Shown: piece by piece, positions 46,205 through 58,635 of the stretch
Layout: each line of letters starts with the position of its first letter
How positions within the stretch are numbered: position 1 is the stretch's first letter
From: Physcia stellaris
Lineage: Eukaryota > Ascomycota > Lecanoromycetes > Caliciales > Physciaceae
DNA length: 64,000 bases
Direction: 5' to 3'
Assembly: GCA_018902385.1 (NCBI GenBank)
Contig: JABSSW010000016.1
Span: forward strand, 712,767 to 776,766
The notes under the pieces: model-generated
Told to the model about the DNA's origin: nothing
The model's database searches: none
The model's input: the letters and a program-made list of their open reading frames with translations, nothing else
Made by a program: the position numbers and the translations under genes

Positions 46205-48177
46205 TTACGTCTGTACGGCTCCCGTGGCTTCTTGAATCATAAGCTTGATCCCCGTCGTATTCTGCTCCATCATTGGTGTGAAAAAGTCATGCGAGATGTC
46301 AACATCCCTTGCTTTAACGGTGTCAACGATCTTCATCCTTCGTCCAAACCGCCGGAAGACTCCAGCAATACCAATATAGATCTCGGCAGAACCTAAATGC
46401 ATTCCTAGACATTGACGAGAGCCACGACTGAAAGCGACGACTATCGATGGAGTGAGCATTAGCTTTTGAGACTGGTCTTGTAGCTCGGAGAACATCTGAA
46501 CAGAAATCCCCAACTCAGGGATACCCACGGTACTTCTGCAAACGCACACCCTCCGTCTCTATGGGAAGCCACCGCTCGGGTCTAAATGTTTGAGGCTCTG
46601 GAAAAATCGCTGCATTATCGTGTATATGCATGGAAGTCTTTAAGCAATTCCGGAGTCAGCATCTCGACTCGTTGGTAAGCCTTGGATTGCAAGGCAAATT
46701 TCCACCGATCTTCCAACATGTTCACTATTGCATGGCTGGTTGAGGAGACGAACAAACCACCCCGAAAGGACTTACCATACTGATTGGTGTTCCTGGCGGA
46801 AGAACAAAGTCGTAGTACCGGATAAATTGATCGGGACAAACGCGTTGTAAGCGGTGAGAAACACCGTAACTAATGCGAAGTATCTCGAAGTAGGTTGCTG
46901 TTAGGTATGGTAATCTTTCGAGATCTACAAGAGCGAGCGTCTGAGCGGCATCTGGCATGGCTTCCTCAAGTTCGGTCATAAGCTGATTTAGCACGCTCGC
47001 ATCAGAAGCAATATAATAAGTTCCCAAAGCTAGCGCCAGACTAGTTGTGATCGACCCAGCACCGACCATTGTTTGTGCATCCTCGACTAATCTCGGAACA
47101 GATCGGTCAAACGGTGGAAGCTCGGAATCTAGGAGTGTCTCGAAGATACTCGGACGCCCGTCTCGACGTTTCTTCCCTTCTTCGTCCCCGCCACACTTTG
47201 CAGCCTCAATTTGCTTCCTCCATTCTTGGTGCCATTTGTAAGTGACCGCTAAATCAGGCAAAGCTCGCTCAACAAACCACTCAGGAAATGACAGCATAAG
47301 TGGGAACATCCATGGGAATTGTTTCAACACATGGCTGTTGCTCAGAATTGAGATCCACAAGTCATGGTAATCAGGTGCAAAGTCGGGCTGGTCCAGTAGA
47401 CCGTATGCTTTTGGGAAGCAATACTCGGTGACCACATCCCCTGTCATAGCGGTATAGGCGTGCATCAAGTTAATCGTCTTGTGATCGTCTTTGTGCTTTT
47501 CAAATCTCACACACAACTTGCTTACAGCGGCTTGGATGACGTTGCTGTACCGCTTGATAGATTGCTTTGAAAAATAATTTGCGTAAGCATTCCTCCGTCT
47601 GCGGTGCACGTCATGCTCAATCGTGGCCAGAATGCTGTTTGGGGTTCCAAACATAGGCACCTATGTTTAGATTGTCAGCCTACAACAGGAATTCGGTACT
47701 CCTTCATTTTGGAGTTAAGATTTTGCCATGGTGCCTAGCTTCAATGCTCTGCGAGAAGAATCGGAATGCAGTGATGCAGCTTGTAGTCTTACGAGTTCTT
47801 TCGGGAATCTTCCAGACTTCTTCAACTATAGGGATGAAAGAAGATCTCGAACTACTAACCGTCCAAGACCACTGATCAGTCTTACGCTTACTTCCGGATA
47901 CATAAACTTCATCGTAGAAATCCGGATCATTGATGTGGACCTCAAAGGGATTGATCCGAATTATTGGCCCATACTGCTCGTGGAGCTTTGCAATTTTCCA
48001 TCCGTATCGTCCGCGGAGAATAACATCGAAATAGAACTCGTACCAAAAAGATATAGCGGCCAGTCTTGGACCTGGAATCGAAGCGACTGGGCTCAAATAC
48101 AGTCTAATAACAACCAGATACGCGACGTAGCACAAGATACAGAAAGCAAGTATTTCAAGTGAAAGTAATGAACCCAT
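46205..48177 (-). CDS. Cytochrome P450 monooxygenase (trichodiene-oxygenase-like class)
   Basis: Exons 48177-47860, 47660-46776, 46637-46529 and 46440-46205, with introns of 199, 138 and 88 nt, encode 515 residues, a normal P450 length. The N-terminal anchor helix (LLSLEILAFCILCYVAYLVV) is followed by the proline hinge IPGPRLAAIS. The I-helix reads VGAGSITTSL, the K-helix ExxR is EILR, the PERF-type motif is FRPERWLP, and the heme loop LVAFSRGSRQCLG puts the ligand Cys at about residue 448. All key residues are present, so it should be an active ER-bound enzyme. Overall wording (YEFYFDVILRGRYGWKIAKL, HINDPDFYDEVY) is that of fungal P450s often annotated as trichodiene oxygenase; the true substrate is unknown. 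It is divergent from the damaged CmcJ-like oxygenase gene, a pairing typical of secondary-metabolite loci. Confidence 0.85.
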
Positions 48178-49229
48178 AATGCGCTCTGTCGCATCCCAAC
48201 TGGGGTAATCATCTCATTCGAAACCGGGAGAAGCTACTTACTTGTACTTAACATAACCACCTAAGCTATCTACGACGTCCAGCGCCACTAGTGTATCGCC
48301 CAATTGCTAGGCGTGGGGAAAACCCAGGAGGTAGCGATTATCATCGGTCTGTCAACTGAACTATCATATAAGCGTGCCAACTGTATACTTGAATAGCCGA
48401 GACGACTAGCCGACCTCCTGCGCTAACGCTTGATGAAAAGGCGATGGATTATCTTAGCGGACGAAGGGAGTAGTGCTCGAGAATGGTCTTCGAAGGGCTG
48501 AGCGATAATAAAGGGGATCACTGTCGTGGGTAGCAACCATGGTGGTTCAATGTATTGGTTCAAATGAGTAGAATAATGTATGATGTCTCAAAATCTGGGA
48601 GGATTCTCAAAAAGTCAGTACACAGAAGCTGAGCACTCGGAGGCAGCTCTGGGGCCCTGCGTCTGAGCACCTAGTACTAGTAGTTTCTCGTGTTCCTCCA
48701 TCCTTCCTTTACCAATCCCAGGCGATCTCCTACGCTCTTTCAGCCGTCTTGTTTCTGCCTGGAAGTCGGAGAGCGCTGAGGTGATGAGCTGGTAGATTTG
48801 GGATAATTCGGCGAGTTTGCCTGTTATGAAGAACAGGAAGGGTTGGTAGCGTCGAGCTGAGGGGAGTTGGGCAGTATCTTCGGAGATATGCGTAGCTGCG
48901 TGTTGGAAACAAGTGGACAATGGGTATGAGCTGGGACTGCAGCTGAAGGTGTTGACGCTGTCCACTCCATTGGAAGAGTGTGTGGGTTTGTAATATGAGG
49001 CATTTTCCTAATTGGCCTTTTTGGTAATATGCAACTATAATCTCGATAGACAGCTGTTGTAGGTAGGTCGCACAGAGAGAGGGGGAAGGGGAGGGCAAAA
49101 TGGTCTATGATCACACTTTGGCAAGACCGAAACATGCCCTATCAATGCCGTGTCATTTTCAAGTAAGTGTGGACTTTCCTATCGTCTATACTTCACCTTG
49201 AAGCTCTCATGTTCGAAGGTGCAGTCATC
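48178..49229. promoter_or_regulatory. Divergent region between P450 and CmcJ-like gene
   Basis: 1.05 kb separating divergent starts. Overlapping open stretches at 48615-49135 (-) are Ser/Pro-rich and give no recognisable product. No repeat or RNA gene seen. Confidence 0.45.
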
Positions 49230-50200
49230 ATGGCTCAAAAGGAGGCAAAGAGTTCCGTGCAGGAGTCACAAGTCCATTCAGCTGAGAAAGATGCGCGGGA
49301 GCCCAAGAAGCAGGTCTCACAGATGTTTTACCTTGCTCCCTTGCCCATCTACAAGACAGAAAAGTCGTTCTTTCTGAACATATCAGTGCACCGCATCGAA
49401 GGTGCAAGACAGACAAATGTGACACACATTGCAAGGAATATAATCTTCATGGATATTCGAGGCCATGAAGCTTCATTCAGTCTTGACACGTCAGGGCTCG
49501 AGACTTGCGAGATGAGCACAAAGCTATCATACGATGATTTTTTAGACCCACAGATGATTCAGCAAGTTTACTTCGAGGAGATAGCACAAGTGTTGAAGAA
49601 CACGACTGGTGCAGAAGAAGTTTTGCCCTGGGATTATCAAGTACATACATCACCACAATTGTGGCCCGGTTGATGAGGAATTAACCATTAACAGATTCGA
49701 CGTCGGGATTCAACGTTGCCCGGCAATTCCAGAGGTACTCCTGACAAGGCTCAACCTTTCGCTTCAGTTCATGCCGGTACGTTAACGCTGTGTATATACA
49801 GGCCGTTCCTGCTCAAGCTTATCATAAATCAAACCGCAAAAGCTGCTTTGCGTCGCCTGCAGTATTTCCACCCAAAAAGGCAGAGACTTACAAAGAGTCG
49901 CGCGTTCAGATCGTCAAGTATGCCTTCCTTTAGCGAGCTTGGTGTGACTTGCTAACAATACATGTTGAAAGTGTTTGGAGACCACTACGAAAGCCTGTTT
50001 ATGATCATCCCATCTTAATGTGCGATTATCGCAGCGTTGACCATCAAAACGATAAAATACCTACGAACATTGTCTTTCTTGATTATCTTGACGAAACCTA
50101 CAATTTCTTTCTCAACCCGGATCATCGATTTTATTATTTTGACGGTCAAATGCCTCACGAAGCATACCTCATCAAGTGCTTTGATACAAAGACAGCATGA
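49230..50200 (+). pseudogene. CmcJ/AsaB-type hydroxylase/desaturase gene, apparently damaged
   Basis: Readable exons are 49230-49640, 49695-49776, about 49828-49917 and 49972-50200. The product shows family landmarks: IRGHEASFSLDTSG near residue 80, LSYDDFLDPQMIQQVYFEEI, RGTPDKAQPFASVHA, SRVQIVNVWRPL, FLDYLDETYNFF and FYYFDGQMPHEAY. These belong to the fungal 2-oxoglutarate-type oxygenases related to CmcJ, AsaB and CTB9. Two defects appear. The acceptor before QTAKAALRRLQYFHP is AA, not AG, at 49826-49827 (a 51-nt intron would otherwise fit). Then five A at 49874-49878 leave the frame one base short before KAETYKESR. An acceptor after CTCAAG (49816) avoids both defects but yields an unfamiliar segment. 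It is either a decaying gene or one with an assembly error plus unusual splicing. Confidence 0.65.
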
Positions 50201-50952
50201 GATTCAAGAATTGCACAATGTAAGAGTGCGGGTTAAGATTGACCCTCTTCTTGTCGAGCATTGCTGATGAATAAGTTTGTCCTCACGCGGCGTTTTCATA
50301 TATGAATGCATTCAAAGACGCCTTAGCAAGAGAGAGCATCGAAGTTCGATGTTTCGTTTTCTACAGCGAATCACGATGAGATTACTTGCAACAAAAGGTC
50401 AAGACCCGATGTACTGCGTTTTCTAGGGAGCAAGGATGGTAGACGTTGGGCAAGGTTTGGTATTACGTGTTGTCAAGTGGAACATGTTTTGTGTGAACTC
50501 AACTGGGAATGTGCTTTATACTAAGTTGAATGAAACTCGTAATATTGCGTGAGCATAGCCAAACAATGACTCATTGTCGCCCAACAACCGTCTCAAGCAC
50601 GGCGAAAAAACAAATGAACCGTTCAACTTAGTGAACTTTCTCGAAATATTCTCCTGATCCCATTCACTCATCAAAAAACATTCTGCAGTGGTGGCTAGAC
50701 CGCATCCAATCTTCTTTCTATTTTTTCTCGGCAGCTGTCGAGCAGACATTCTGCGTGTACGCAACGCGTGAGTACCTCTATTCAGGGCCAGGACACAATT
50801 CAGCGGATTGAAGGGGTAATGCTTACGCATTCACGGCCATCACAGTATTCACAATATGGCGAGCATTTCTGCGCGTTCATCGCACCGAAATCATTCACTC
50901 ATTGATATCACGGCTTATCGTTGATTTTATCAGGGTCACGCTTCCATGTCAA
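50201..50952. other. Intergenic
   Basis: About 750 bp downstream of the CmcJ-like gene with no recognised gene, RNA or repeat. Confidence 0.5.
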
Positions 50953-51129
50953 TCAGGGTTGCTCTGCCAGCTCTTCTGCGGTCATTGAGTCCACGCTCTG
51001 TCGCGGGGGCCAGTATGTGCGCCATGGCTGGTGAGAGGGTCCGGATTCTGGGGTGCCGTCAAGGTCCCAGGCGTCAACGTTGGAGAAGTTTCCCGTCATG
51101 GAGGAGGAAGGACTGGCAGTAGAACTCAT
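50953..51129 (-). CDS. Possible small protein, function unknown
   Basis: An ATG-initiated frame of 58 residues begins MSSTASPSSSMTGNFSNVDA and continues into a Pro/Trp-containing segment (PSHQPWRTYWPPRQS) ending EELAEQP. Codon choice looks like the genes to the left and unlike the AT-rich DNA to the right, and the composition is protein-like. I recognise no family. It could be the last exon of a longer gene or a chance frame. Confidence 0.3.
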   Translation of the reverse strand: MSSTASPSSSMTGNFSNVDAWDLDGTPESGPSHQPWRTYWPPRQSVDSMTAEELAEQP

Positions 51130-53500
51130 AGTCAACGATCTCAAGTGTTTTACACTGTAACAGAGAGATTGCTTGAAGTGTAGTACGTGTTGTTGGGTGG
51201 GGTATGATAGCAGCTTCTTATCGGATCGAAGCAGTTTCAGCGTTGCTGCTGCGCTGGCATCTGAGCAAGATAGGGTGTGAGGGCGGCATGTCCAATTGGT
51301 GCAATATTGTTGATATGTAGCACACACCCTGGAGACATGTAACATGCGCATCAAGTGTTGAGTCACCGTCGAGGTCGCACTAGCTGCACGATAAGAGAAT
51401 GGAATCTCGATGCGTACTGGAAGAGCGGATGCTAATAATCCCGAGAGCTTTCGGCTTGTGCCGTAAAAGTCACTTTTTCTATCAGAACAGCGGTGAGAAC
51501 CTAAGGATCGACGAATCTTTTCTTAGGTACAAGTAGGTTCGGAATTTTTTGGGAATCAGTCAAGTCAGTGCAGTGACATCAACTTTTGGTATATTTCATT
51601 CAATCATTGACATCTCAGTTCGGTATACTGACCATCTGAATCTAGTCTTTGTGTCACATGCACCGGCAGGGCGTAAATGCTACGGCATTAAGGGTTTCTT
51701 GTATTTCATCTCCAGTGAGTTCCGCGAGCTGGCCATTATGTATGGCAAAGCTCGTTTTCTTCACATTTCAATGTCCATTTCCGAAGTCGGGTTATGAAGA
51801 TTAACATTATATTTCATTCAGCTGACATGAATGATTTCGAGTCTTTAAAAGAAGCGCGAAAGAGATCACGCCCATATTGTTAGTGCATGGAATAGTTGTT
51901 GTGATCTTCTGAACAAAGATCTGAAGAGTGCGAAGTAGTACACTAAATGAACATGTTTAGCGAAAACTCTGCGTTTCAACTTGATCTCTCAGATGAAAAT
52001 CTCAGATTCTTTCTATTCACTTATCATTAGCAGTGAAGTTCATCGCTCAATTTTCATATATATTTTTCTTATTTTCATCTCATGTTTCTTCTTTTAATTT
52101 CTCTTTCAGAAATAGTAAGGAGGCAGCGTTGACGTCTGCGATGTGTGTAAATGTCTCAACGACGATGTCATTTCAACAATCACGCTTGAGGTATTTTCCG
52201 GCCACAAGTTTATCTCGTGTACGAGTGTGCATTTGCTCAATACCTAATTCAAGAAGATTTTGTGAGTGACGAGAGTCCTGACTTGAGTGATGCAACCGAT
52301 ACAACTTTCAGAGAGTTCAGTTTCTCAACAATCGTGTTGATCTTGACATCATCGATAGAAATATGCAATCAATTGATCGTAAAATTTCTCGTTATCGTCT
52401 TGATTCGGACGTTTGTCACACATCTTGAACTTTATCTCTTGCGTTTTCTTTTTCATAGTCAGAGCCTTTTTTGTTTGTTCAGAGTCATACAAGATCATAG
52501 CTAATTTGTACTTCGTACGAGCAATGTGACCTTCGACGTCGCTTCTCATCATTGATCTATATATACTCAAAATTTCACGTAACAGCTTCCTATCAGTAGA
52601 TGTTGATTAGTAAAGTAGTACAATTGAGTCTCGTATGACGACAACTCACGTGACTCTGTTATAATCATTTTGACGATGAAGAAATCAAACGATTTTGTGA
52701 TAACAAACAATAGTCTTTCGATGCTTGAAACTCAAAATGACGTTGTTCAATTTCATATTTCTGATGTGTAAATCGAAAGTTTCATGAAAATTATCACGCT
52801 CAATCTCAATGTTGTTTTTGAATCATAAAATTCATGCAAATCTAAAATTTCAGAATCAGTTTTAAATTTGAAACAAGTCATAACGATCAATTCACAACGC
52901 GAATTTCTGCTCAATTTGTCGCTCTTTAGTATTCAGAATAACAAAATAGCGAGTAAATGCATCAAATGCTTTGTTCAATTCTTGCATTAAAATGTAACAT
53001 CGCTCAATGTTTAAATAATTGAGTGCGAAATCATGCATTTGCTTTTTAGTGAATTTGAAAAATCTTTGTCAAATGTCAAGAACGATATTATGAAATTCAA
53101 TGATTTTGCGAACATTGTCGTTTGTGAAATTGACATCAAGATTCATATAAGAATGAATTTTATTGAAATGATCAGAATCGAATAAATTTGCAAAAACGAC
53201 ATCTTTTCGAATGATCATCGTTTTTCGAAAAAATTTCGAAATCAATTTTCATTTCATGACGTTCAAATGCATAACGTCTTGAACGCTATAAATATTTGCG
53301 AGAAAAAGATTGTCGTTTCGAATTTTGACTTTTTGATATAATGTTTCAATTGTTCTCATCAACGAAAAATTCAATTCATAGCGTTTTCGTTCGAACAAAT
53401 ATTTTCAATATTTTAACAAGTATTTTTCGTTATCGAAAATCAAATTTGATTTATCACGAACAATTATACAAAATATCGACGAAGTCGACTGATATATGCA
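51130..53500. other. Transition zone into the AT-rich block
   Basis: Base composition declines gradually. Up to about 51.5 kb it resembles the genic part; between 51.8 and 53.3 kb it is AT-rich but still contains CT, AG and occasional CC/GG steps; beyond about 53.5 kb those steps nearly vanish. No gene is recognised. A minus-strand frame at 52349-52570 is protein-like (ARTKYKLAMILYDSEQTKKA) and may be a fragment of a mutated element. Confidence 0.6.
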
Positions 53501-54799
53501 AAATGTTTTTGTCGTTCATTTTCGTATATACATTTGTTAAAAATCTGTCGATTATGAGACGAAAATTTGTTTAACGATTGTCAATGACAAAATTTGAAAA
53601 TTAAACGTGTTTGTCGTTGAAAAATAAATCATTTGTCATCATAATTTTACAATATATATTTCGGAATTTTTTCGTAAAATTAGCAATCAAATTTTTTACA
53701 TTTTTTCACACATTGTTTTTGACAATTTGATAACATCATTTTATCATATTAACGTTGTTTGCATTATTGATTGCAACAACATCATCAAAATTTTGTCAAT
53801 TTTGCAATGCATTGTACGCAAATTTGTCAATTCTTTGAATTTTACTTTTTGTCGTTTTCGTTTTTTTGATGTCGTTGATGTTGTAAATTTTACGTCAATT
53901 TTATTTATTTGATTGTGAAAAATTTTCATTTCATTTTATTTTATTTTTCGTTTTATCAATTTGTAAAAAAAATTTTTCATTGCATTTCTGTTATTGTACG
54001 AATAATTTGTCGAAAATTTTCGTCGATCGAAAAACATTCACAATTAATTAAATTAACAAAAAAACTTTCACAACAAATCAATTGTAATTCATTTTGACGT
54101 CATTTTTCAACGAAATCATTCAATTTGCGTGATTCATTTACGATTTTTTGCAAATCAATCACGTTTTTTGTTCGTTATTCGACGATATTGATCGACGTAC
54201 GATGAAAATTTTGATCGTTAAAATTTTCAAATTTTTCAAAATTCGAATCAACGATTTTGTTTATTCATTTCAATGAATCAACGACGTCGTTTCGTTTCAA
54301 AACGTTTTGATTCAATTTCGTTTTGATATCGAACGTTTTCGCAATTCGAACGTTTTTCGAAATTTTTGATCAAATTTTCAATTATAATCAATTCAGAATT
54401 TAATGATTCGATTTCATTTTCGATTTTTCGTTTATTCAAATTTAAAAACGTCAATTTCGTCAATTTTATCAATATCATTTGATGTTTTTCTTCAAAAAAA
54501 TTTCGACGCAATAGCGTGTCGAAAGTTCAAATTTTCAATTTCATATTTTCGTTTGTAACATTCAATTATTTATTTATTATCACGTCAAACACGTCGATCG
54601 ATTTTGCATTTGATTTCAATTTTGTCAACATTCGTGATATTTCAATTGAAAAAACTATTTACACACAATTCATTGATTTTGTCATGTTTGATTAAAAACA
54701 AAATCAAAATCAAAATCAATTTGATTTGATTATTCAAACAATTATTACAACAACGATCATTGCAATCGTTATTCAAACATTTGTCGATTTTACAGCATA

Positions 54800-56830
54800 A
54801 TTTCAACGTTTTCAACAAAATAACATCGAAAATAACAACGAACGTGATGATCGACGTTTTTTTGATTTTGATTTTGATTTTTCGAATGAAATTGCGATTG
54901 ATGTTGATGACGAAAAATCAATTTTGAAAATTTCAAAAAATATCGACTTTTTTGATTTTCGTCGTGAAAATGACAAAAACAAAAATGTTATTGTCAACGT
55001 TGATCGACATATTTATTACAAAAATGTATTTGTTTTTATTGACAAATTTAAAAATTTGAAAAAAAATTCGTTTGATCACAAAATGCGTGAATTCATTGTC
55101 GAATGTTTACGTAACGATATTTTCATTTAACATTCATTAAAATTAAATGAAATTGAAAAAAATATGTTTCGTGATGCATCGATGAATTAATAATGTCGTG
55201 ATTTGATACGTTGATTCAAAAAACGTGATTCACAAATTTTCAAAAATTTGCAAATTGAAAAATATATTATGCAAAATGTTCGCAATGATAAAACGTTTAA
55301 AATTTACGTGCAAAACATTATGCGTCATTTTAAAATTGTCGAATTTAATTTTATTTACAATCAATTAATCATGACGTGAAATAATTTGAATTTCAATTTC
55401 AAAATGCAAATATTTGAATCAATCACGATTATTATTTTTATTTCATTTTTCGATTCGCTTGACGTCAAAATTAATATTTGACAAAAAATGACTGTTCATA
55501 AATTTATTCAACATGTCAATTTTAATTCTGATCAAAATAAACAACGTCAAATCAATAAACAAAATCGTGAACGACAAAACGATTATCAACAACAATTTGA
55601 CGTTGACGATTTTCAATTTTTTTATTTTTCGTATGAATATTGATTATTATCAAATTACAATTCATATCAATATCAGAATTCGACGTTTCAAAATAATGTT
55701 TATCAAAAATATCAAAAATTTCAATATCAATTTTTAAACGCATTTCAAAAAACATTTGTCGTTTTTGTTTTGTCAATTGACAAACAATTTTTGCAATTGA
55801 TTTTCGAAAACGCGTTAAATTTCAAATTCAAAAATCAATCACAACGTCGATTAACAAGCGACACAAAACAAAATAATCGAAACGAATTTGACAATCGTGA
55901 CGACAAAATTAAAATTTTTGTTGTCGATTAAAATAACAACGAAAAAAAAAATTCGTGAAAAATTTTCACAATGAAAAGCATGAGAATTACTATATTGAAA
56001 ACGAAAATTTGAATTATTACAATTCGAATCAAAAAAATGAAATTTTCGTCAATTTCATTGCGTCAATAATAATGATCAAGTCATCGTTATTTCATTGTCG
56101 TCGATGTAAAAAGATTTTCACATTTAACAACGAATTACATCGTCATTTTCGTGTTGATTGTAATTTGATTTTCTTAAAAAAATCGAAATTTTTTAACGAC
56201 GTCGAAATTTATTCGATCAAAAATGTTAATTCATTTACAATCGATGTTACGAAAAAAATCAACGAATTTAATCAATCGAATATCGTCACGTTTGTTGAAT
56301 TTACGAATTCATTTATTTCGTTTGAATTTATCATTATTCGTTTTAACGTCGATTCGTTCGCAAATATTGACACGAAATACGAATTTCGTGATTGAAATTA
56401 CGTCAAAATCAAAATTTCATTTGTCGTAATCGTCGTGTCAAAAAACGTGTGTTTGAACATCGATATTAACGTTTTATTTATGAATCGAAATTTTTTCAAA
56501 ATACAAACATTCAATATTTTCATTCGTATCATGATTTTGTCATTTCAAATTCGTGATCTAAACATTAATCGACATGAAAATTGAAAATATGTCATATGTG
56601 ATATTCACATGTTTGACACAAAAAATGATCAAAAAATCACGTCGTTGTTCAAACGCGAAATTCATTTCGTTGACAATTTGAAAATCAATATGTTTTTAAA
56701 CAACGACATCATTGAATTCGAAAATTTCGTTATCGATATGATTAAAAAACACGCAATGATAAATAATATCGACATAATCATATCATTGAAAATACGTTTT
56801 TGTAAAATTCGTATTAGAAATAGTATAATT
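54800..56830 (+). mobile_element. Ty3/gypsy relic A: gag, zinc finger and protease parts
   Basis: In plus-strand frames with many stops, a gag-like segment (about 54950-55480) reads RHIYYKNVFVFIDKFKNLKK, then VECLRNDIF and further gag-like text. A finger-like motif FHCRRCKKIFTFNNELHRHF at about 56090-56150 matches the Cys/His motif of a fungal gypsy family polyprotein. A protease-like stretch follows at 56385-56830, with REIHFVDNLKINMFLNNDII as the post-active-site region. Tryptophan positions have become TGA in several places. No reverse transcriptase follows directly, so the element is truncated or interrupted. LTRs were not identified. Confidence 0.65.
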
Positions 56831-58600
56831 TAATGAATTATTGACATCAAAAATGTATAACTTGAAATGTAATATATTGATTTATTAATCGTTACAAAAC
56901 AGATTACGTTTTGCAATTGTTTTTTATTCACATTTTATTTATTCAATCGTACGAATTCGATTGATTTCGATTGACAATATGAATTTGTTGAATTTATCGT
57001 TGATCGAATTGTAAAATAATTGAAATTAATTTTTTCGAAATTATTCGAATTTCGATAATCGAATTGTTTGACAAAATACGAATCGCATTTTCGAATTTTT
57101 TGAATTTTTATTTTTATGTGACGAACGTACATCGAATTCAACATTTGACAAATTTAACATCGAATTAACATCGTTATTTTATCATATCGAATGTTAAAAT
57201 CGAAATTCGATTTGACGCATTCAAAAAATCAAATCTTTTACATATGTTTTTACAGATTTTCATGTATTTGTTTTTCATTTCGATATTTTCGTGTAATTAT
57301 GTAATAATATCATATTTTTGCATAACATTTCACATTATATCGAAATCATTTTTTTTCATGTTCGTTTATGATACGCGAACATTCAAATAAACAAAATTTT
57401 TTACAGTTAAATTCAATGAACGAATAAAAACATAATAAATTTATTTTGATTTTGATCATTCAACGAAAACAACGAAACATAATAAACTCGTTGTGAATTG
57501 AAAGAAACGAAACATAATAAATTCGTTTGTTTTGTTTTAAAAAATGTTCAAAACAAACGAATTCACGCGATAATTTCGATTCACAATACAACAAATTTTT
57601 TCTTTTTATCATTTCTGACGAAACATTCGTGTTTGAAAATCAAAAAATTATCAAATCAAAAAACACATCAACAAACAAACTTTTTTATTCAATATTTATT
57701 TGTTTCATCATAAACAAACATTTAGACATTTCATTTAACATCACATCGAATTTGTTTTTTTGAATAAAATTCAATCATCAAGATTTATTTAAATCATTGT
57801 TTTGTTCATTTTTTTTTGTTTCAACAATTATTCGATTTCAGTTCACAATCATGATTTTTTTCAGTTTTTTTTTCGAAATCAATCTGAAAAATCGATTATT
57901 GTTTAAGAAAATCATATAATTGAATGTGTATGTTTTTGATCGAATAATCACGAATTTCGAACAACATATTATCGACATTTTTTTTGTTTTAAATTTTAAT
58001 CAGAATGACGATGAATTTAATGAAAATGAATCGTTCAAAATCGTTAATTCGATAAACATTTTTTCGAAACAACAATTTCAATCAATGATCGTCAGTCATT
58101 TCGACGAATTATGAATTATTTTCGAAATTTTTCGACGAAATCGAAATCGAAAAATGATTGTCATTCGAATTTGAAATTTTCAAATAAAAAACATAAAAAT
58201 CAAAATTTCGAATCATAAAAAAAAATATAAAATCAACGAAATTTTGCGTATCATCAAAATCGAAATCTTTGCGATTCAAATTCAATGTAATGAATTTTTC
58301 AAAATTCAACGAATTCGTGAAAATAAAAATAAACAACGAAAAAAAATTGTTAAATTATTAAAATTTGAAAAAATTTTCAATTTCGAAAAAAAATTTCGTT
58401 TTGAATTTAAAAAGCGTTCGTTCAAACAATTTGATTTTTTTGTTGAAAAATTTCGTTTTGATTTTAAAACGCATTCGTTTCGACATTTTGATTTTTTTAT
58501 TTTTTTTGAACATAAAAATTTTAATACATTCGAATACATTCGTTACGATATTTGAAAAAATAAATGCATTGATAAGTTAAAAATCAATTTCAATTGATAC
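56831..58600. other. AT-rich spacer between retrotransposon relics
   Basis: No transposon domain is recognisable on either strand. It includes a short imperfect direct repeat at 57421-57527. Element boundaries or LTRs of relics A and B probably lie here but are too mutated to place. Confidence 0.45.
57421..57527. repeat. Imperfect direct repeats, ~35-bp period
   Basis: ACGAAACATAATAAACTCGT at 57472 recurs as ACGAAACATAATAAATTCGT at 57507. A weaker copy (AAAACATAATAAATTTATT) lies at about 57427. They could be remnants of an LTR or a tandem repeat. Confidence 0.55.
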
Positions 58601-58635
58601 GTCGATAAATTCAAAGAAATTTTTGCAATTATTGA

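Noticed and set aside
48615-49135. Overlapping minus-strand frames upstream of the CmcJ-like gene
   Set aside because: Three overlapping frames in different phases, all low complexity; none has splice-consistent continuation.
51549-51797. 82-codon plus-strand frame as a gene
   Set aside because: No recognisable motif, and it sits in the zone where composition begins to drift.
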